64,000 nucleotides of DNA from Gnetum montanum (taxonomy: Eukaryota; Streptophyta; Gnetopsida; Gnetales; Gnetaceae), in NCBI GenBank assembly GCA_015680685.1, contig MNCI01036181.1, positions 317,951 through 381,950 on the forward strand, read 5' to 3'. Positions 46,488-58,800 of this stretch are shown here, piece by piece; position 1 is the first letter of the stretch; each line of letters starts with the position of its first letter. The notes below the pieces were generated by a model that saw nothing but the letters and a program-made list of their open reading frames with translations, was not told where the DNA came from and did not search any database. The position numbers and the translations under genes were made by a program.

Positions 46488-48888
46488 ATGAGGGTATATG
46501 ATCCCAAAGACCATATTGTCATTGAATGTAGGTAATCTTTAAGAGTTAAAGAAATTTTTTTTTGATTTTGTAGTCATAAATGAAGACCAATATTACTTCA
46601 TTTGTGGAATCATATAGTTTGGCATGCTAAGCGCACATTTAGAAGAAAAATCCAAAAGGAAGTTTGAACTTATCCACCATAATGGTAAGGAGTACATCCC
46701 TTCTCCCTATGTCCAAATACCTCTATCTAATATTTATGTGGGTATACTATCCTAATTGATTAGATGGAAGAAGAGGATGAAAAACATAGCTCCAAGGAAC
46801 AACAAGGGGAGGAGAATGAATTTATGGTGAAATCTAAGCCTGAAAACATCTTGGGAGGACTATTCAAATAATGTCTTTCAAGGTGAAAATGCCTTCCTCT
46901 AAAGCTTTTGTTTTCTCCATGAGCATGGTACCACCATCTTCTATAATTGACCCCACACAAGTCATAGCCATGCATCAAACTTAATTTATGTCACAAACTA
47001 TGATCCATAATCCATCAATGTCATTTGCCACATGGCCTCAATCTATGCAATCATCAATAGTGATTTTTAACATCACAAATCCATTAACTACTCATGCAAG
47101 GTCCACCATGAAACCCCAAGCAACTTAGGAGTCACACACGCCATTTGTCCCATTTGTGCCTTAGGTATCGGCATAAACAACCTTTTCCTTGTTTGATCCA
47201 TAATGCAACCTATTCCTTATTTCATGCAACCTATAGTATGGCCACAAGCCTCACAACAAATACCATAGCCTCATGTACATATCTTATAACCAATAGGGCC
47301 ACCACAAGGCCTAGATCAAGCCTTCTAGATGATTTGAGACCTAATAGAGGAGTTGAAAAGGGTTAAATCCTCTACCTCACAGCCTGTCAAGATTATTGAT
47401 TTCTACCAAGATGATCCCATAATTCCTATAGTTCCATCCTTGACACTTCCTCCTAGTGTCCCTATTCCCAATTTAGCAAATATAATGAGGAAAGTGACCG
47501 TACTGCTCACCTTCTTACTTTTCAATATGAATGGTTACTCTTGCAGCCATGGCCTCATACCATCATGAGGGTTTTTCCTATGTCCTTGACTAGGAAAGCA
47601 CTTGATTGGTATCATGCATTAAATAAGGGATCGATATCTTCTTTGGAGAACTTGGTTATCTAGTTTATCAACCACTTTAAGTATAACTTGTAGCATGACA
47701 CCATGCTTCACCAACTCATGAAGGTCAAGTAGGGGTCCTTAGAACCCATATAGAAGTTCATCTAGTGATGGAATGAACTACTAAACAAAATACCATAGCT
47801 ATAGGAAAATCCCACTTGTTAGCCATATTTAGGAATTTAGTGAATGATTTTATCAAGTCAAAACTCTACTACCTTGATCCACGGTCTCTTGGCTAAGTGT
47901 TCTCACAATCAAAGAACATTGAAGATGCTACAAAGGGTAGTTATGATCTAACCTATGTAGCATATAAAAAGAAACATGCATAGAGAGATAAGGAAAAGAG
48001 AAAATAAAACAACATGATCTTAGAAACTATGAAAAAAGAAACAAAGACTACAAGCCAAGATCTAAAGGCTAATCCACCCAAGGCCCCTACTAATAACCAT
48101 AATAACCAATCACTAACCTTTGGGGACCACTACATCGACAACAACTAGACCTAACATTGAAAGAAAGGATAGCTCCAAATACACTACCTTACCTATGAAA
48201 CTATTTGAGTTACTAGACCAACTATTAAAAAGTGGATGCATGTAACAGAAAAAAATGATTGAAGCTATTTCAAAGAAATACAAGAGGTTATACAAAATAG
48301 CTAAAGAACCCACCAAGGAAATGAAGGATGATCCTCAATTACCTAGATACTTCAAACTAGGCCACTTCTACAATTTTCATCAATTACCTAATCATGACAT
48401 AGACTTCTACCTTGCATTGAAGGATTACCTACAAAGGATGATATATAGGGTGGAATTGGTCTACCAACCTAGTTTGGCCACAAAACCAGTCAATGCAGGT
48501 CTATAAAGACCCATTGAATGCTGATGAAAATGCCTATTTTATTTCACCATTTAACATTGATGACAACTAGATACCTATAAGAGAACCATTTGTGATTCAA
48601 GTACTCCTCTATGGTGAAAGGGCTTCTTTAGCTTCCCCTAGCTCAACATCCCTCTCTTTAATAAGAGTACCATCATGAGTACCTCTGAGGAAATATTTTA
48701 TCATCAAGGTCCCCTATCAAAACACAACCCAAGTAGCAATATTCCAACTAATTATGCAATAACCTCCTATGGTATCCAATGCTACTACCTCTTCCTCACA
48801 ACCAATGGTTGACAACCAAGAAACCTCAACCAAATAAAGGAAGAGTCATAAGAGAAATTGTAACAAACAAGGATGATAAGAAAATAGA
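46488..48888 (+). pseudogene. gag (element F), interrupted by element G
   Basis: It starts MRVYDPKDHIVIECR, then FELIHHNGKEYIPSPYVQIP (46,660-46,720), a Pro/Ile/Thr-rich region, GLDQAF near 47,310, VKIIDFYQDDPIIPIV (47,388-47,430) and the core with stops (TAG at 47,661-47,663). A C-terminal block follows: DPQLPRYFKLGHFYNFHQLPNHDIDFYLALKDYLQ (48,330-48,440). Coding similarity continues to about 48,880, where the LTR of G begins. Protease and pol of F should lie beyond the right end of G, outside the window. Confidence 0.8.
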
Positions 48889-49167
48889 TGAAACACCTCA
48901 AAAAATATGAGGTCATTTTGGTTTCACCAGGTCTTGCAATCTGCACAGTACTATGGCAGTTCATTGGGAGGATAACACCTTGAGTTTAGGCCAACCAGTT
49001 CAGAAAATTTTCTACTTTAGGTGTTAGCAGGTTCTAATGGCTATCTTGCTTGTCCACCTAAGTAGCCTGCCCAGATGACAGCCTACTCAGAAACAACACG
49101 GAGTTGGCAGTAGCACTCTGGGCGCACAAGAGATAGTTCAACAAGTTTTCTAAGTCACAAAGTTTGC

Positions 49168-49600
49168 TACACTACGCTACATCTTGCTATGTAGCGTAGC
49201 AAGCTTCAAAAGATAATTGTAGAACAAAATGCTACGCTACACTACACCATGTAGCGTAGCATGGTGAAAGCTTCATACTAGTCCCCTCGCCCAAGTTCGA
49301 GTCCTACAATGATGTCCCTTTCCATCAAGAAGTAGCAGACCATGTCTATTGCTATGCTACACTGAGCTAAAAGGCACTGCGAGGCATAGCACTCATGTGA
49401 AAGAGAGAAAAGGAAGGTCAAAGGGCAAGAACAGCAACGTTCGTAAGTCTTGCATCATGGGAAGCAAAGTGCACAAATCAGCAAAGTTTCTATGACTAAG
49501 GCTAGTAGCTATGCTATGTAGCGTAGCATAGCGTAGCAAGCATGCAACACACATATTGGTGCTACGCTATGCCAAGCATGCTATGCTACAAAGCACAACA
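49168..49600 (+). repeat. Cluster of TAGCGTAGC-type inverted repeats in U3 of G
   Basis: Five units (49,168-49,208; 49,231-49,264; 49,349-49,391; 49,506-49,540; 49,559-49,600), each with a TGCTACGCTA-like left arm and a TAGCGTAGCA-like right arm around a short loop. They lie 240-670 bp before the TATA box, as in H. Confidence 0.85.
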
Positions 49601-49838
49601 AGGCATGTGGGTGGTTGTGTGACATCAATCCACTTCACCTAATTGGACTGTTGGCACACGTCTCCAAACACTAACGGTGCAATTATGACATGGCAAGCTC
49701 ACAATTGCGACATTATAGACTCACAGTCACAATGGTCATGAGCATCTAACGACCATATTGGCACATGCAGCACAAGCAAGTCAACAAAATTCCAAGGCAT
49801 GTGGCTTCCAAATAGCCCCTTTCGCATGCGCTTGGTCC

Positions 49839-49846
49839 TATAAATA
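49839..49846 (+). promoter_or_regulatory. TATA box in LTR of G
   Basis: TATAAATA in GGTCCTATAAATACCCC, the best LTR promoter signal in the window, 950 bp into the LTR. Confidence 0.75.
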
Positions 49847-50548
49847 CCCCAACAAGAAACACTAAAACTCTCTCTAGCTTTTTTGGCTCTCTAGCTCTCT
49901 GACACCCTGGTTCTCTCTTTTGGCTCACTTTTTTGTTTGACATTCTTGCTTTCCCGGCTAACATTCTCCTTGGTTGTAACATCGAGCATTGTAAGATTTC
50001 TGTTTGACATGGTGAATAGTTAGCATCCCTGGCTGACATTCCATTCTATCCCCCTTTCTACCACCTTGGTAGAATCCCTATGCTGTCAGCACCAAAGTCC
50101 GCATCCAAGTGCACAAGCTGCCTACTTTGCGCACACTAGTTACTCTCAGGATCGCTACACGTCGTCATGTAGTGCAGCCAACTGTATCTTCCTTGACAAA
50201 GCAAACTTGTAGCTTCGGAGTAGTGCATTTTTCTAACTATATTTTTCTTTGTTTTCTATTATTGTCACATGTTTCATTATTTCCTATTTTGTTTACTTTC
50301 GGGTATCATTTCGTTTATTTACTTTCAAGCATCACATCACACTTCCATTCCTGTTTCAAAAATATATGTTACAAAAGGCTATATAGAAACCGATTAAGTT
50401 CTTGTCTGATCGACCAGACTATTCAAGGCACCCCGTATCTGCACACACTCCCAGCATGGCCCTCTCGTGGGTACTGGGTCGAGACTATCACACCTGCCAA
50501 CCCCTCGATGTTTTCCAGTTGTCGACATTTTTGGTTGCTAAAATTTTC

Positions 50549-50565
50549 TAGCTCTAGAAGGAGGG
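50549..50565 (+). other. Primer binding site candidate of element G
   Basis: TAGCTCTAGAAGGAGGG at the position of TGGCACTAGAAGGAGGG in H; the leading TGG has changed to TAG. Confidence 0.4.
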
Positions 50566-50619
50566 CCTTTTGGTGCCTTTTCCACATGTCATGGTAGTTC
50601 TGTGAGCCTTCTGCACCCT

Positions 50620-51250
50620 GATACACATAAGCATAAACGTGACACCCTTTTGTGGTTGTTTACGCTTTGTGCGGTGCAGATCAGTCGCCTCGACGGTTTG
50701 TCAGGAGCCCCACAAGACACAAGGCCTCTGATTACCTGTTAACTAGCCCATTTTATGTTAGTCTTGCATGTGTTCTGTACCCCATCATGTGTGTGGTACA
50801 TAGCGATCACCTCAATGGTTCCCCTGGAGCCCCGTGAGACATAAAGCCTACTTGTGCACAAGTTAGCTTGCCTACCTCATGGTCTTGCGTGCGTTCTATA
50901 CTCCATCGTGTGTGGTATAGACTGGTCACCTCGACAGTCCCTCAGGGATCCTGTGAGACCTAAATCCTTTGCTAGTTAGCTTGCCCATTTTACGGTAGTA
51001 TTCCATGTGTTCTGTACCCCATCTCGCGTGGTATAGAGTAGTCGCTTCGACAGTCCCTCGGGGATCCTGCGAGATGCAAAGCCTTTTTACTCGCTGCCTA
51101 GGTTTCCAGTCTTAAGGTAGTTGTGCACACGCTCTGTACCTCATTGTGCACTGATGTAAATGTGACACCCTATTTGTAGTTGTTTACACCTTGTGTGGTA
51201 TAGATCGGTCGCCTTGACGGTTCCTCTAGAATCCGGCAAGATGTAAAGCC
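50620..51250 (+). repeat. Minisatellite of five units in leader of G
   Basis: Units share GGTATAGATCGGTCGCCTCG, then ACAGTCCCTC, GGGATCCTG-GAGA and AAAGCCT, with anchors near 50,681, 50,801, 50,921, 51,041 and 51,201 (spacing 120, 120, 120, 160). H has only one unit at the same place. No open frame. Confidence 0.85.
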
Positions 51251-51349
51251 TTCTTTTTTGCTGTTTTCTAGTTTCCTTGCTCGTTTGCACTCTTTTTCAT
51301 AAATTTTATACTTTTTTACATAGCTACCTGCATAACTACTTGCTTAACA

Positions 51350-53960
51350 ATGGCATTTTCAACTACTGCTACCAATGCTTTTAACATGAAAGTTCCCTTC
51401 AACGTTGAAGCTTCCATCACAGTTCAAGGCACTACTGGTGCCAGACAACAGCTAAATCCAATGCAAGAAACTCGTTGATCTCTCAAAATATATAATTAAG
51501 GGCCTAAGGGATTAGCCTATCAACATGAGAATTACAGTTTCCTTTGTGCAAAGACACAGGAAAATATGCCCTTGGATCTACACGAACTCGAGGAAAAATG
51601 CAACTTCGAGTTTGCTTATTGCAACGGGAAAGAATTCATTCCCACCCCATGCATCTCTTTACATTTAACATAAGTGTCTCAAAGGATTATAGACCAAAAA
51701 ATCTAGTTGGCTAGGCTTAGGGAGAAACAAAGACACAACGTCCAACCAAGATGGCACTTTCCAAGATGGTCAGGAGGAACTCGATTCCCAATCAGACGAG
51801 GGATGTCCAACTAGCCCTGCTTCTATCCCTCCTACCTAGTCCTTCTAAGCCAAGCTGTGGTCTATTACCTCCCCCTTTGTGATTATGCCTACACTTCTAC
51901 AACCCACTGTTATAGGTGCTATGGGTAGCCACACCAATCCCATGGCGTTCCAATGCCCACTCTCGCTTGTTTCGCCCTTTCCATTTGCGGCTACTATCCC
52001 ATTGCAAACTGTTCAATAGTCAATCCCTGTAAGGTATCATATGCCAACTGTAGCTACTCTGCCATATGTACATACCATACCAACTTTATGAGCATACATG
52101 ACTTCTTCTTTTGCCCCTATTCCTACATTCACATCGGTCCCACCAACTATGGTAGGCCCCAGCCCGTCCACATGGTGGACCCCAGTTGCTTCTTCACCTA
52201 TTCTACAACTGTTGTAGATGTCTCACTATGTGTGCTCTCAAATACACCAAGCCTTGCAAATGGTGGAACCAAACACGGGGCTATGGTCTACGCTACTGGT
52301 GACACAAGTGGTCCATCTGGCAGCCCAAACCATGGTTTCTGCCCTAACAACACCTCCTGCCAGGTGGTGGAAAAAATAGGCTACACCAATTGTGGGGGTC
52401 GCCCCGATGGTACCATCAATGGATCACACCACCACTTCTACCATGCCTCATGTGCGAGCTGCCTCAGCATCCCCTCAACCATCTAAAACATCATCAGGCT
52501 TGGACCAAGTGTTTTAGCTCATGCAGACCCTTACTGAGAAAATAAAATAGCTCAAAGCTGCTCGGTCCAACACAGTGCAAGTCATGGACTTTTACCAGGA
52601 TGACCCCGTCGGCCCTACAATCCCTACTTTGATGTTACCCCCAGGGATGTATCTCCTGCACTTCACGAAGTACGATGAGGAGGGAGATCCCAACGAGCAT
52701 CTTATCACCTTCAGGTATGAATCTTTACTATTGAAATAGTGTCCACACATGATCATTCGCATCTTGGCCATGTCCCTAGCTGAGAAGGCTTTAGATTGGT
52801 ACCGTACATTGCCACGTTCATCCATTTCTACCTTGGAAGAGCTGCTGACCTAGTTCGTGACACGCTTCAAGTACAACTTGAAGCCAGAAACCATGCTGGA
52901 TCAGTTGATGAGTGTGAAGCAAGATCCTTTAGAGCCAGTTCAAAAGTTCATTCAACATTGGAGCACAACCCTTAACAAAACTTGTAAGCCCATCACGGAG
53001 GCCCACTTGTTGGCCGTCTTCAAGGGTATAGTGAATAACTTCATCAAGTCAAAACTGTACTACCTCACTCCTCGCTCTCTTAGTCAATATTTTACCCAAA
53101 CTAAGAGCATACAGGATGGGGCCGAGGCAAGAAAAGACCCGACCTACATCAATTACAAAAGCACCTTTGCAAAGAAGAAAAAGAGTAAAGCCCCAACAAC
53201 CATGGTGGCTGTTGTGGCAACTGAGGCCAAGCCCAAACCTAGCAACAACAGTAGCAAGAATAGTAAGAAACTGGCCACACAAGTGGCTAAGCCTATGCCC
53301 AAATCAGACCATGTGCCACAATCTACGACGTCCACGCCCGAGACATCTACACAACCCAAACCCAACTTTGAGCGTAAAGACTACTCAAGGTACACCCCAC
53401 TGCCTATAAAGCCTTCAGAGCTTCTGAAGCAGCTGCTGGTAGCAGGATACATCCAACATAAGCAAATGTTAGAAGAGATGAACGCAAGGCATCAGCGCTA
53501 CTGTGAGCTCCTTAGGAATCCCTCTTTGGCCTTGCCCAACAAGCCTCCATTTCCTAAGGGCTTCATACTAGACAAGTTTTATGATTACCACCAATAATGT
53601 GGCCACAACATGGATTACTATCTATCGTTGGAGGATGACATCCAAAGATTAATCAACCTAGGGAAACTGCTGCTAGATGAAAGCAACCAAGCTGCCCTGA
53701 AAACAAATCTATGTATGTCTACATAGACCTCCTCAATGCTAGAAATGCCAACTACACAATCAATGCCATTGCCATGGACGATGACTTTAGGTTACCTCAG
53801 CATCCATTCATGATCTGTGTGCCTCAGCGTAGTGCACCGATATCGTAGGTGGCTAATCAAAATGTGCAACAGCCTTTCATCCTGAAAGTTCCATCATAGG
53901 CACCCACCTTTGCACCACCTATTAGTAGGGCCATGCGGCCCCATCAGTTAATGCCTCTAG
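51350..53960 (+). pseudogene. gag (element G)
   Basis: The start is ATG at 51,350 (MAFSTTATNAFNMK). The N-terminal part has CAKTQENMPLDLHELEEK and YCNGKEFIPTPC, then a long Pro/Ser/Thr/His/Cys-rich region with frame changes (51,953-52,486 open in one frame). The gag core reads DTVQVMDFYQDDP-like, LHFTKYDEEGDPNEHLITF, MSLAEKALDWYRTLPRSS and FVTRFKYNLKPETMLDQLMS, with TAG at 52,851-52,853 instead of the CAG kept in H. The stretch 52,857-53,597 is open for 246 codons and holds SKLYYLTPRSL, a Lys/Ser/Pro-rich linker and FYDYHQ*CGHNMDYYLSLEDD, the C-terminal His/Cys block. Confidence 0.9.
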
Positions 53961-54300
53961 CTCCATTTTTCATCAGGGGATCGACACCTTCAATGGCCCC
54001 TACCTCACGCAACGAGGCTGAACAGCCTCTTTGCCTCGCAAGGTGAGCAGTACAATGGGTGGATGAGATGTCTAAGGGGAGTATCACCAAAGGTATCCCA
54101 AATCCTATTCCTTTGCCCCTTGCACCTACACCTTCTCTTCCAAAGATGAAGGTCGACATGACTACGTAGCCTACATCACTCTGCCGACAGGGATCTAAAC
54201 CCAAGTTTGAAGTCACCTCTCCACGGGAGATTTGTCTTCTGGGATGAATCAAAGAGGAGGGCAATGCCAAACAAGTAGGTGGCCAAGACCTTCTGGATGA
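53961..54300 (+). other. Linker between gag and protease (element G)
   Basis: Pro/Ser-rich coding-like sequence in changing frames (APFFIRGSTPSMAPTSRNEA; PNPIPLPLAPTPSLPKM). The first part matches the last readable gag piece of H. Confidence 0.5.
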
Positions 54301-55176
54301 CCTTGCCCAAGTTAAGCAAACTCTAAAGAAGAAAAGTATCATGCTGAGCTTGTACGACCTAATCATGACATCGGTATCCCACCATGAAGCTCTAATTCAC
54401 ATGTTAACGGTGATTCCGGTCAATGAGAACATGCCTACGAAAGAGGAAGTGATCCATTTGGTTATTCTTCCCTCTGTACCCACAGAGTCTATGGAACCTC
54501 AATTGAACGTCAGTGATGACACCATCAGGGAAGATCCTGAAGGAGGTCAGGTGACTATAGCACCCCTCTTCATCACAATTTGGGTCAGCCAACACTAGAT
54601 CTGAAGGGTACATGTTGATGATGGGGCCACCACAAATGTCATTCCCTTTCCTATTGTAGATAAATTGGGATTGTTCAACCAAATCAAATTAAAAACAATG
54701 TTGTGTCTAAGGTCCTTTAATGGGGCATGCATCCTGGTGAAGGGCATAGTTCACATCAACTTCGTAGTAGGGGACTAGTTCCCCACAGAGGCAATGTTCA
54801 TGTGGTGGAGGAAATGCCCGAGTTTAACCTAATCTTGGGAAGATCATGGTTAGCATAACTTAGAGCTATCTCCTCACCTATACACTGAGAAATCCACCTA
54901 CCATATGCAGGCAAGGAGGTGGTGATCCATGGTGATGAAGTAGCGATGCAAACAATCAATAATGTAGACATGGAGCAGGGCTCAGAAGACACAACCTTTG
55001 AGCATGAGGTGCCTAATCATGCATGCATTAACCACCCAACAGAGGTGTCATCTCATGGAGCCGACTCCCAAATTGAAAGCACATGGGTTGAGTTTCCCTT
55101 CCAAGAAGAGGATGACGATGTGAGCAAGAGCCTTGGCGAAAAACCTCAGCTCTATGCTCCAATCAACCCTCAATAG
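54301..55176 (+). pseudogene. Aspartic protease region (element G)
   Basis: It reads SLYDLIMTSVSHHEALIHML and NENMPTKEEVIHL (54,341-54,598 open), then the core VHVDDGATTNVIPFPIVDKLGL (near 54,610-54,680) with catalytic D in D-D-G-A, SFNGAC, HINFVVGD*FPTEA, a frame change, FNLILGRSWLA and HLPYAGKEVVIHGDE. The C-terminal stretch 54,919-55,176 is open and acidic (EEDDDVSKSLGE) and ends ...NPQ followed by TAG. The linear order DDGAT...LGRSWL is that of Tat-type proteases. Confidence 0.85.
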
Positions 55177-55289
55177 GTTAAGAGGTAGCTACGTATAGCG
55201 TAGAAATCCTATTACTTCCTACCTTGTTTCCATTCCTTATGCATTGGCTGCTTTTCGCTTTGATAACATGCCGCCCTTCTGGCATGCTA

Positions 55290-55500
55290 CGCTACGGCCT
55301 GAAATGGCCTAAAACTAGCATCATCGTTTTTTCTTTGGTAAAGCGCCATTGCTTTTGAAAATGGTCCAAAATGGCCTAACTAGCATTTTCTCTTTTTTCT
55401 TCACTAACATATAATCCTTTTGGCATGTTACGCAATGGCCCAAAGTGGCCTAAAACTAGCAATGGCCCAAAATGGCCTAAAACTAGCAAACAAAAGCATG
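55290..55500 (+). repeat. AAACTAGCA minisatellite, left flank of antisense gene
   Basis: Four units of GGCC-AAA-TGGCCTAAAACTAGCA form at about 55,302-55,318, 55,362-55,384, 55,436-55,462 and 55,464-55,488, two of them directly adjacent. Confidence 0.8.
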
Positions 55501-55849
55501 AAATCTTTACGTGATATGCAGGTTAACACAAAATCAATTTCTCTTCTGAAGCATTTCCTATTATTCAAAACTTTCGCCTATTTTCAATCTTCACGAAACT
55601 TTTACAAAATTCCAACATTTCAAAAATTTCAAAAGAAAATCCCATGTTGTCATGGGTTTTCTTTGTTTGCAGCACCTTTTCCGTTCGTCCCCGTTTTAGC
55701 TACCTATGCAACACCCTCCCCTATTTTTCCTATCGCCAATTCTTCATTCCCTTCATCTATGGGATTTGTACCCTCATCTGGAGTCTGCATCATAAGAATG
55801 AAGTAATCAATTAAGGCAACAAATGCAAACCACAACATAGCATAAACTT

Positions 55850-58800
55850 CTACATCTACACAGCAAAGAAACTAACTTGAGAAGGGCCCACATCAGTTTC
55901 AAGAGGTATCTGATGTAGATTGAGCCTGAGGTGATGCCAGATTTCCTCTATCGTGATGTCCATCCAATGCCTGTCGCTAGGTTCAGGATTCGCAGTGGTG
56001 GCTTTCTACCTTTCCATAGTTGTCCATTTTAGAGATCCCAGGGAAGAGGAGGTAGTGGTGGTCTCTCCTGTAGGAAGGTCCACTTTCAAGTCAGGAGATT
56101 TTGTAACCCTTACCTACTCTTTGAACTTAGCATAGGCCTCAAAAGCACCTATGGAATTCACGAATGCTTCGTATGTGAACGCCTCCATAGCAGTGTCTTT
56201 GTATAGTTTTTGATGGGTGTCATTCTCTAGCTTGTACATGTGTTTGTGGTTTCTCTAGGTCTGCCCCCATTTAAAAACCTTAGTGCTGATATCTTTCATG
56301 TCTTGACACTTCTGGGCCAGCAGGTCCATCTGCATTTTCTATTCAACTATCTCACGATTCGACTTAACATTCTGACGAACGACAGTCCAAAACCTGGCGT
56401 AGTCGTCTAAAGCCTTGTGCCAATCCTCAACATCAAGGTTATGGTTTATGAGGAACTGGTTCCTCGACCTGAGATCTTCCACCATGGTGACTAGGTCGAA
56501 CTCTCTCTACTGAGCCCTTTAAACCCACTTCCATAGATCCTTGTTGACATGTTTATACTCCCACAGAGAGTGTGCCGAGTACAAGACGCACTTGTAAGCC
56601 TCTTCAAAAATGTAAAAAGATACCTTGTTCATGTCGGGTGAAAGTATGGGCACGATGCTGATTTTCATAGGTCGCGTCGGGTCCCATTTGAGCTAGGAGG
56701 CTACCTCGACATGAAGAGCATAGCAATCACGTTAGCATAGCAAAATCAAAGAATTCAAAATTTTTTAGCATAACAACATAAGAGCATTTAACACTAGTGC
56801 ATACCCGTGTCAGGGTCTGCCTGCCGAAGGTGTTTGATCATGTTGTCGACAAGTCCCTGCACAAACACAAACTTATGAGGGGCATCAGCTTGTGACTCCT
56901 CACAAATTGGAGGGGATCCCGTGACATCAACAGTAGCACTTGTTACATAACTAAGCCTATCAGCAATGGCCAAAATGAACTACAATAAGATAGATGTATC
57001 ACCGAACTCACTAGCATATGGCTATGATCTTTCTTCTTGCTGATGAAAGATGATGGCTATAGCCCTAGTAGAGGACCCTGCTGAGTCTATATAAACCCCT
57101 TCCCCATGTGCTGGTGCCTTTCATTTTAGGAGAATAGTGTATTTTGTATTCAAGGGGGTGCCTCTTTGTTGGTAGGAGGAGGCTCCCTAATGACAAGAGT
57201 CCTTGCCCTAGAGATAGGAGCTCCCTTATTCCCGAATGGGGCCCTTTCCTCTGAGACTAGGGCCTCTACATCTTTATTCATCACCCTCAGGGTAGACACT
57301 TCCTCATCGCCTTCTTCTTCTTCTTATTCTTCCTTTTCTAGTAAATAATCATGTTCGTGTCGATTCAAAACAAATTAGGTCAAAGCAAATGCTACACTAC
57401 ACTACCTAGTGTAGCATTGCATAGAAAATGATAGCAAAGTAAGCATTCCACAAAAAAAGTGCTTACCAATGGGGGGTTATGTCCTCTGCAACTTGAGCCA
57501 CAGTCTTCATCCCTCCTCTTCCTCCACACGGAGGGCTTCCCTAGGTGGGGGAGGTCTCTTCCTTCACAACTCCTTGGGTACAGTCTCAGCTATGAGATGC
57601 TCCCCTCACGTCACGCTAGTAGCTATAACAAGGGGCGTCTCTCCTAAGATATCTTGACCACGAATGATGCAAGCTGCCAGACCTTTGGTTGTTATAGACA
57701 ATGACTCCCCAAATACTTCTGGGAGATCTTGGGCTCGCATGGTTTGGAGGATTTGGCAAATCCATGGCCTGAGAATTTGGTTCCGATCTTGCACAACCTA
57801 GGGTCCATCCACTTGGACCACCAAAAACTCTGTTAAACATTTTAAATAGCTGATGTAGAAGGCATAGTGTATGTTGGAATGGGACTCCATCTTTTCACAG
57901 AGTCCTAAAATCTCATCCTACAAGCCCTTGCATAGGAAGATGGCCCAATTGTAATGGGCCTCCTATTCCATAACCTCCCACATTATCTAGGCCTGCTCGA
58001 GGCCCAAGACCTTTCCCTGGGTGAGTAGTTGAGGGAATGCATGGGCACGGAAGATCAGGTAGATCTCCATGGTAGGTCCATCCTTAAGCTTGTCCATGGG
58101 GAACCCTTTCTACTCCTTAACAAGCCTCAGCCACTCCTTGATATCCTTCTTCTGAAGGATCAACTCCTGCTTGTGCCTTGACCCTATAGAGACGCCATCG
58201 GTAGGAACACCAGACAAGTCCATGAATAGCTAGTCATTGATTTCAATGACCACCCACACACCCCATACGCACGTACGGAAGTGGCCCACTCTCTCAAAGA
58301 AGGAGTTGACCAGGGAAAGCATCTCAGTGATAGGAACACTCAAGTTTGGGGCCACAAACAGATCCATAAGCCCTACCGTTTAGATGTTCTTGGCCAAGGA
58401 GTCCGAGGCCCCTTGGTCTAACTAGCACTGGCACGCTACTACTTTGCCATCACCTCCTGGGATTTTTTTGCCCCTGCAATAGTTTTCATAAAACATGCTT
58501 AGCATGACAACATAGAAAATACATGGGTTGCAAAAACACTCAAGCATGTTTGACCCACTAGGCCTATATGGTAACGGGAATGGTGGGAGTTCAGCCGCCA
58601 TGACTTCTTCAATCGTGACTGGCTTGAAGGGTTCTTCCCATTTCTTGTCCAGCCAACTCTTCTCCCTACAATGAGTGTAGGGAGCAAAAAATGAGTGTGG
58701 GTATGTATGGTACTCCCCCCCCACACTGACCAATCACACCCACTTGCAAGTTCTTGGCAGAAGAGAACTCTTGTAGGGCTAGTTGTGCAGTAGCTAGCAA

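Larger units (their letters stand above)
48889..50540 (+). repeat. 5' LTR of element G, about 1.65 kb
   Basis: It starts TGAAACACCTCAAAAAATATG, inserted into the gag tail of F. The five preceding bases ATAGA are the expected target-site duplication. It has the U3 palindrome cluster at 49,168-49,600, TATA at 49,839-49,846 and the U5 block CTTGTCTGATCGACCAGACTATT near 50,400. The right end is inferred from H and is uncertain by several bases. Confidence 0.8.

Noticed and set aside
50620-51250. Regular repeats that could suggest a CRISPR array
   Set aside because: The units are about 120 bp, diverged and without unique spacers, in a plant retroelement leader.
51953-52486. 177-codon ORF rich in Cys, His, Ser and Tyr
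   Set aside because: It is a shifted frame of the Pro-rich gag region of G; the true frame is recovered at 52,560.
53049-53365. Minus-strand ORFs opposite the gag of G, as a second antisense gene
   Set aside because: They are shadows of the open gag frame (Lys/Ser/Pro codons read backwards) and lack splice or promoter signals.
55385-55806. Plus-strand ORF of 128 codons after the minisatellite in G
   Set aside because: Its first part is minisatellite sequence and it overlaps the end of the antisense gene; no motif or homologue in the window.
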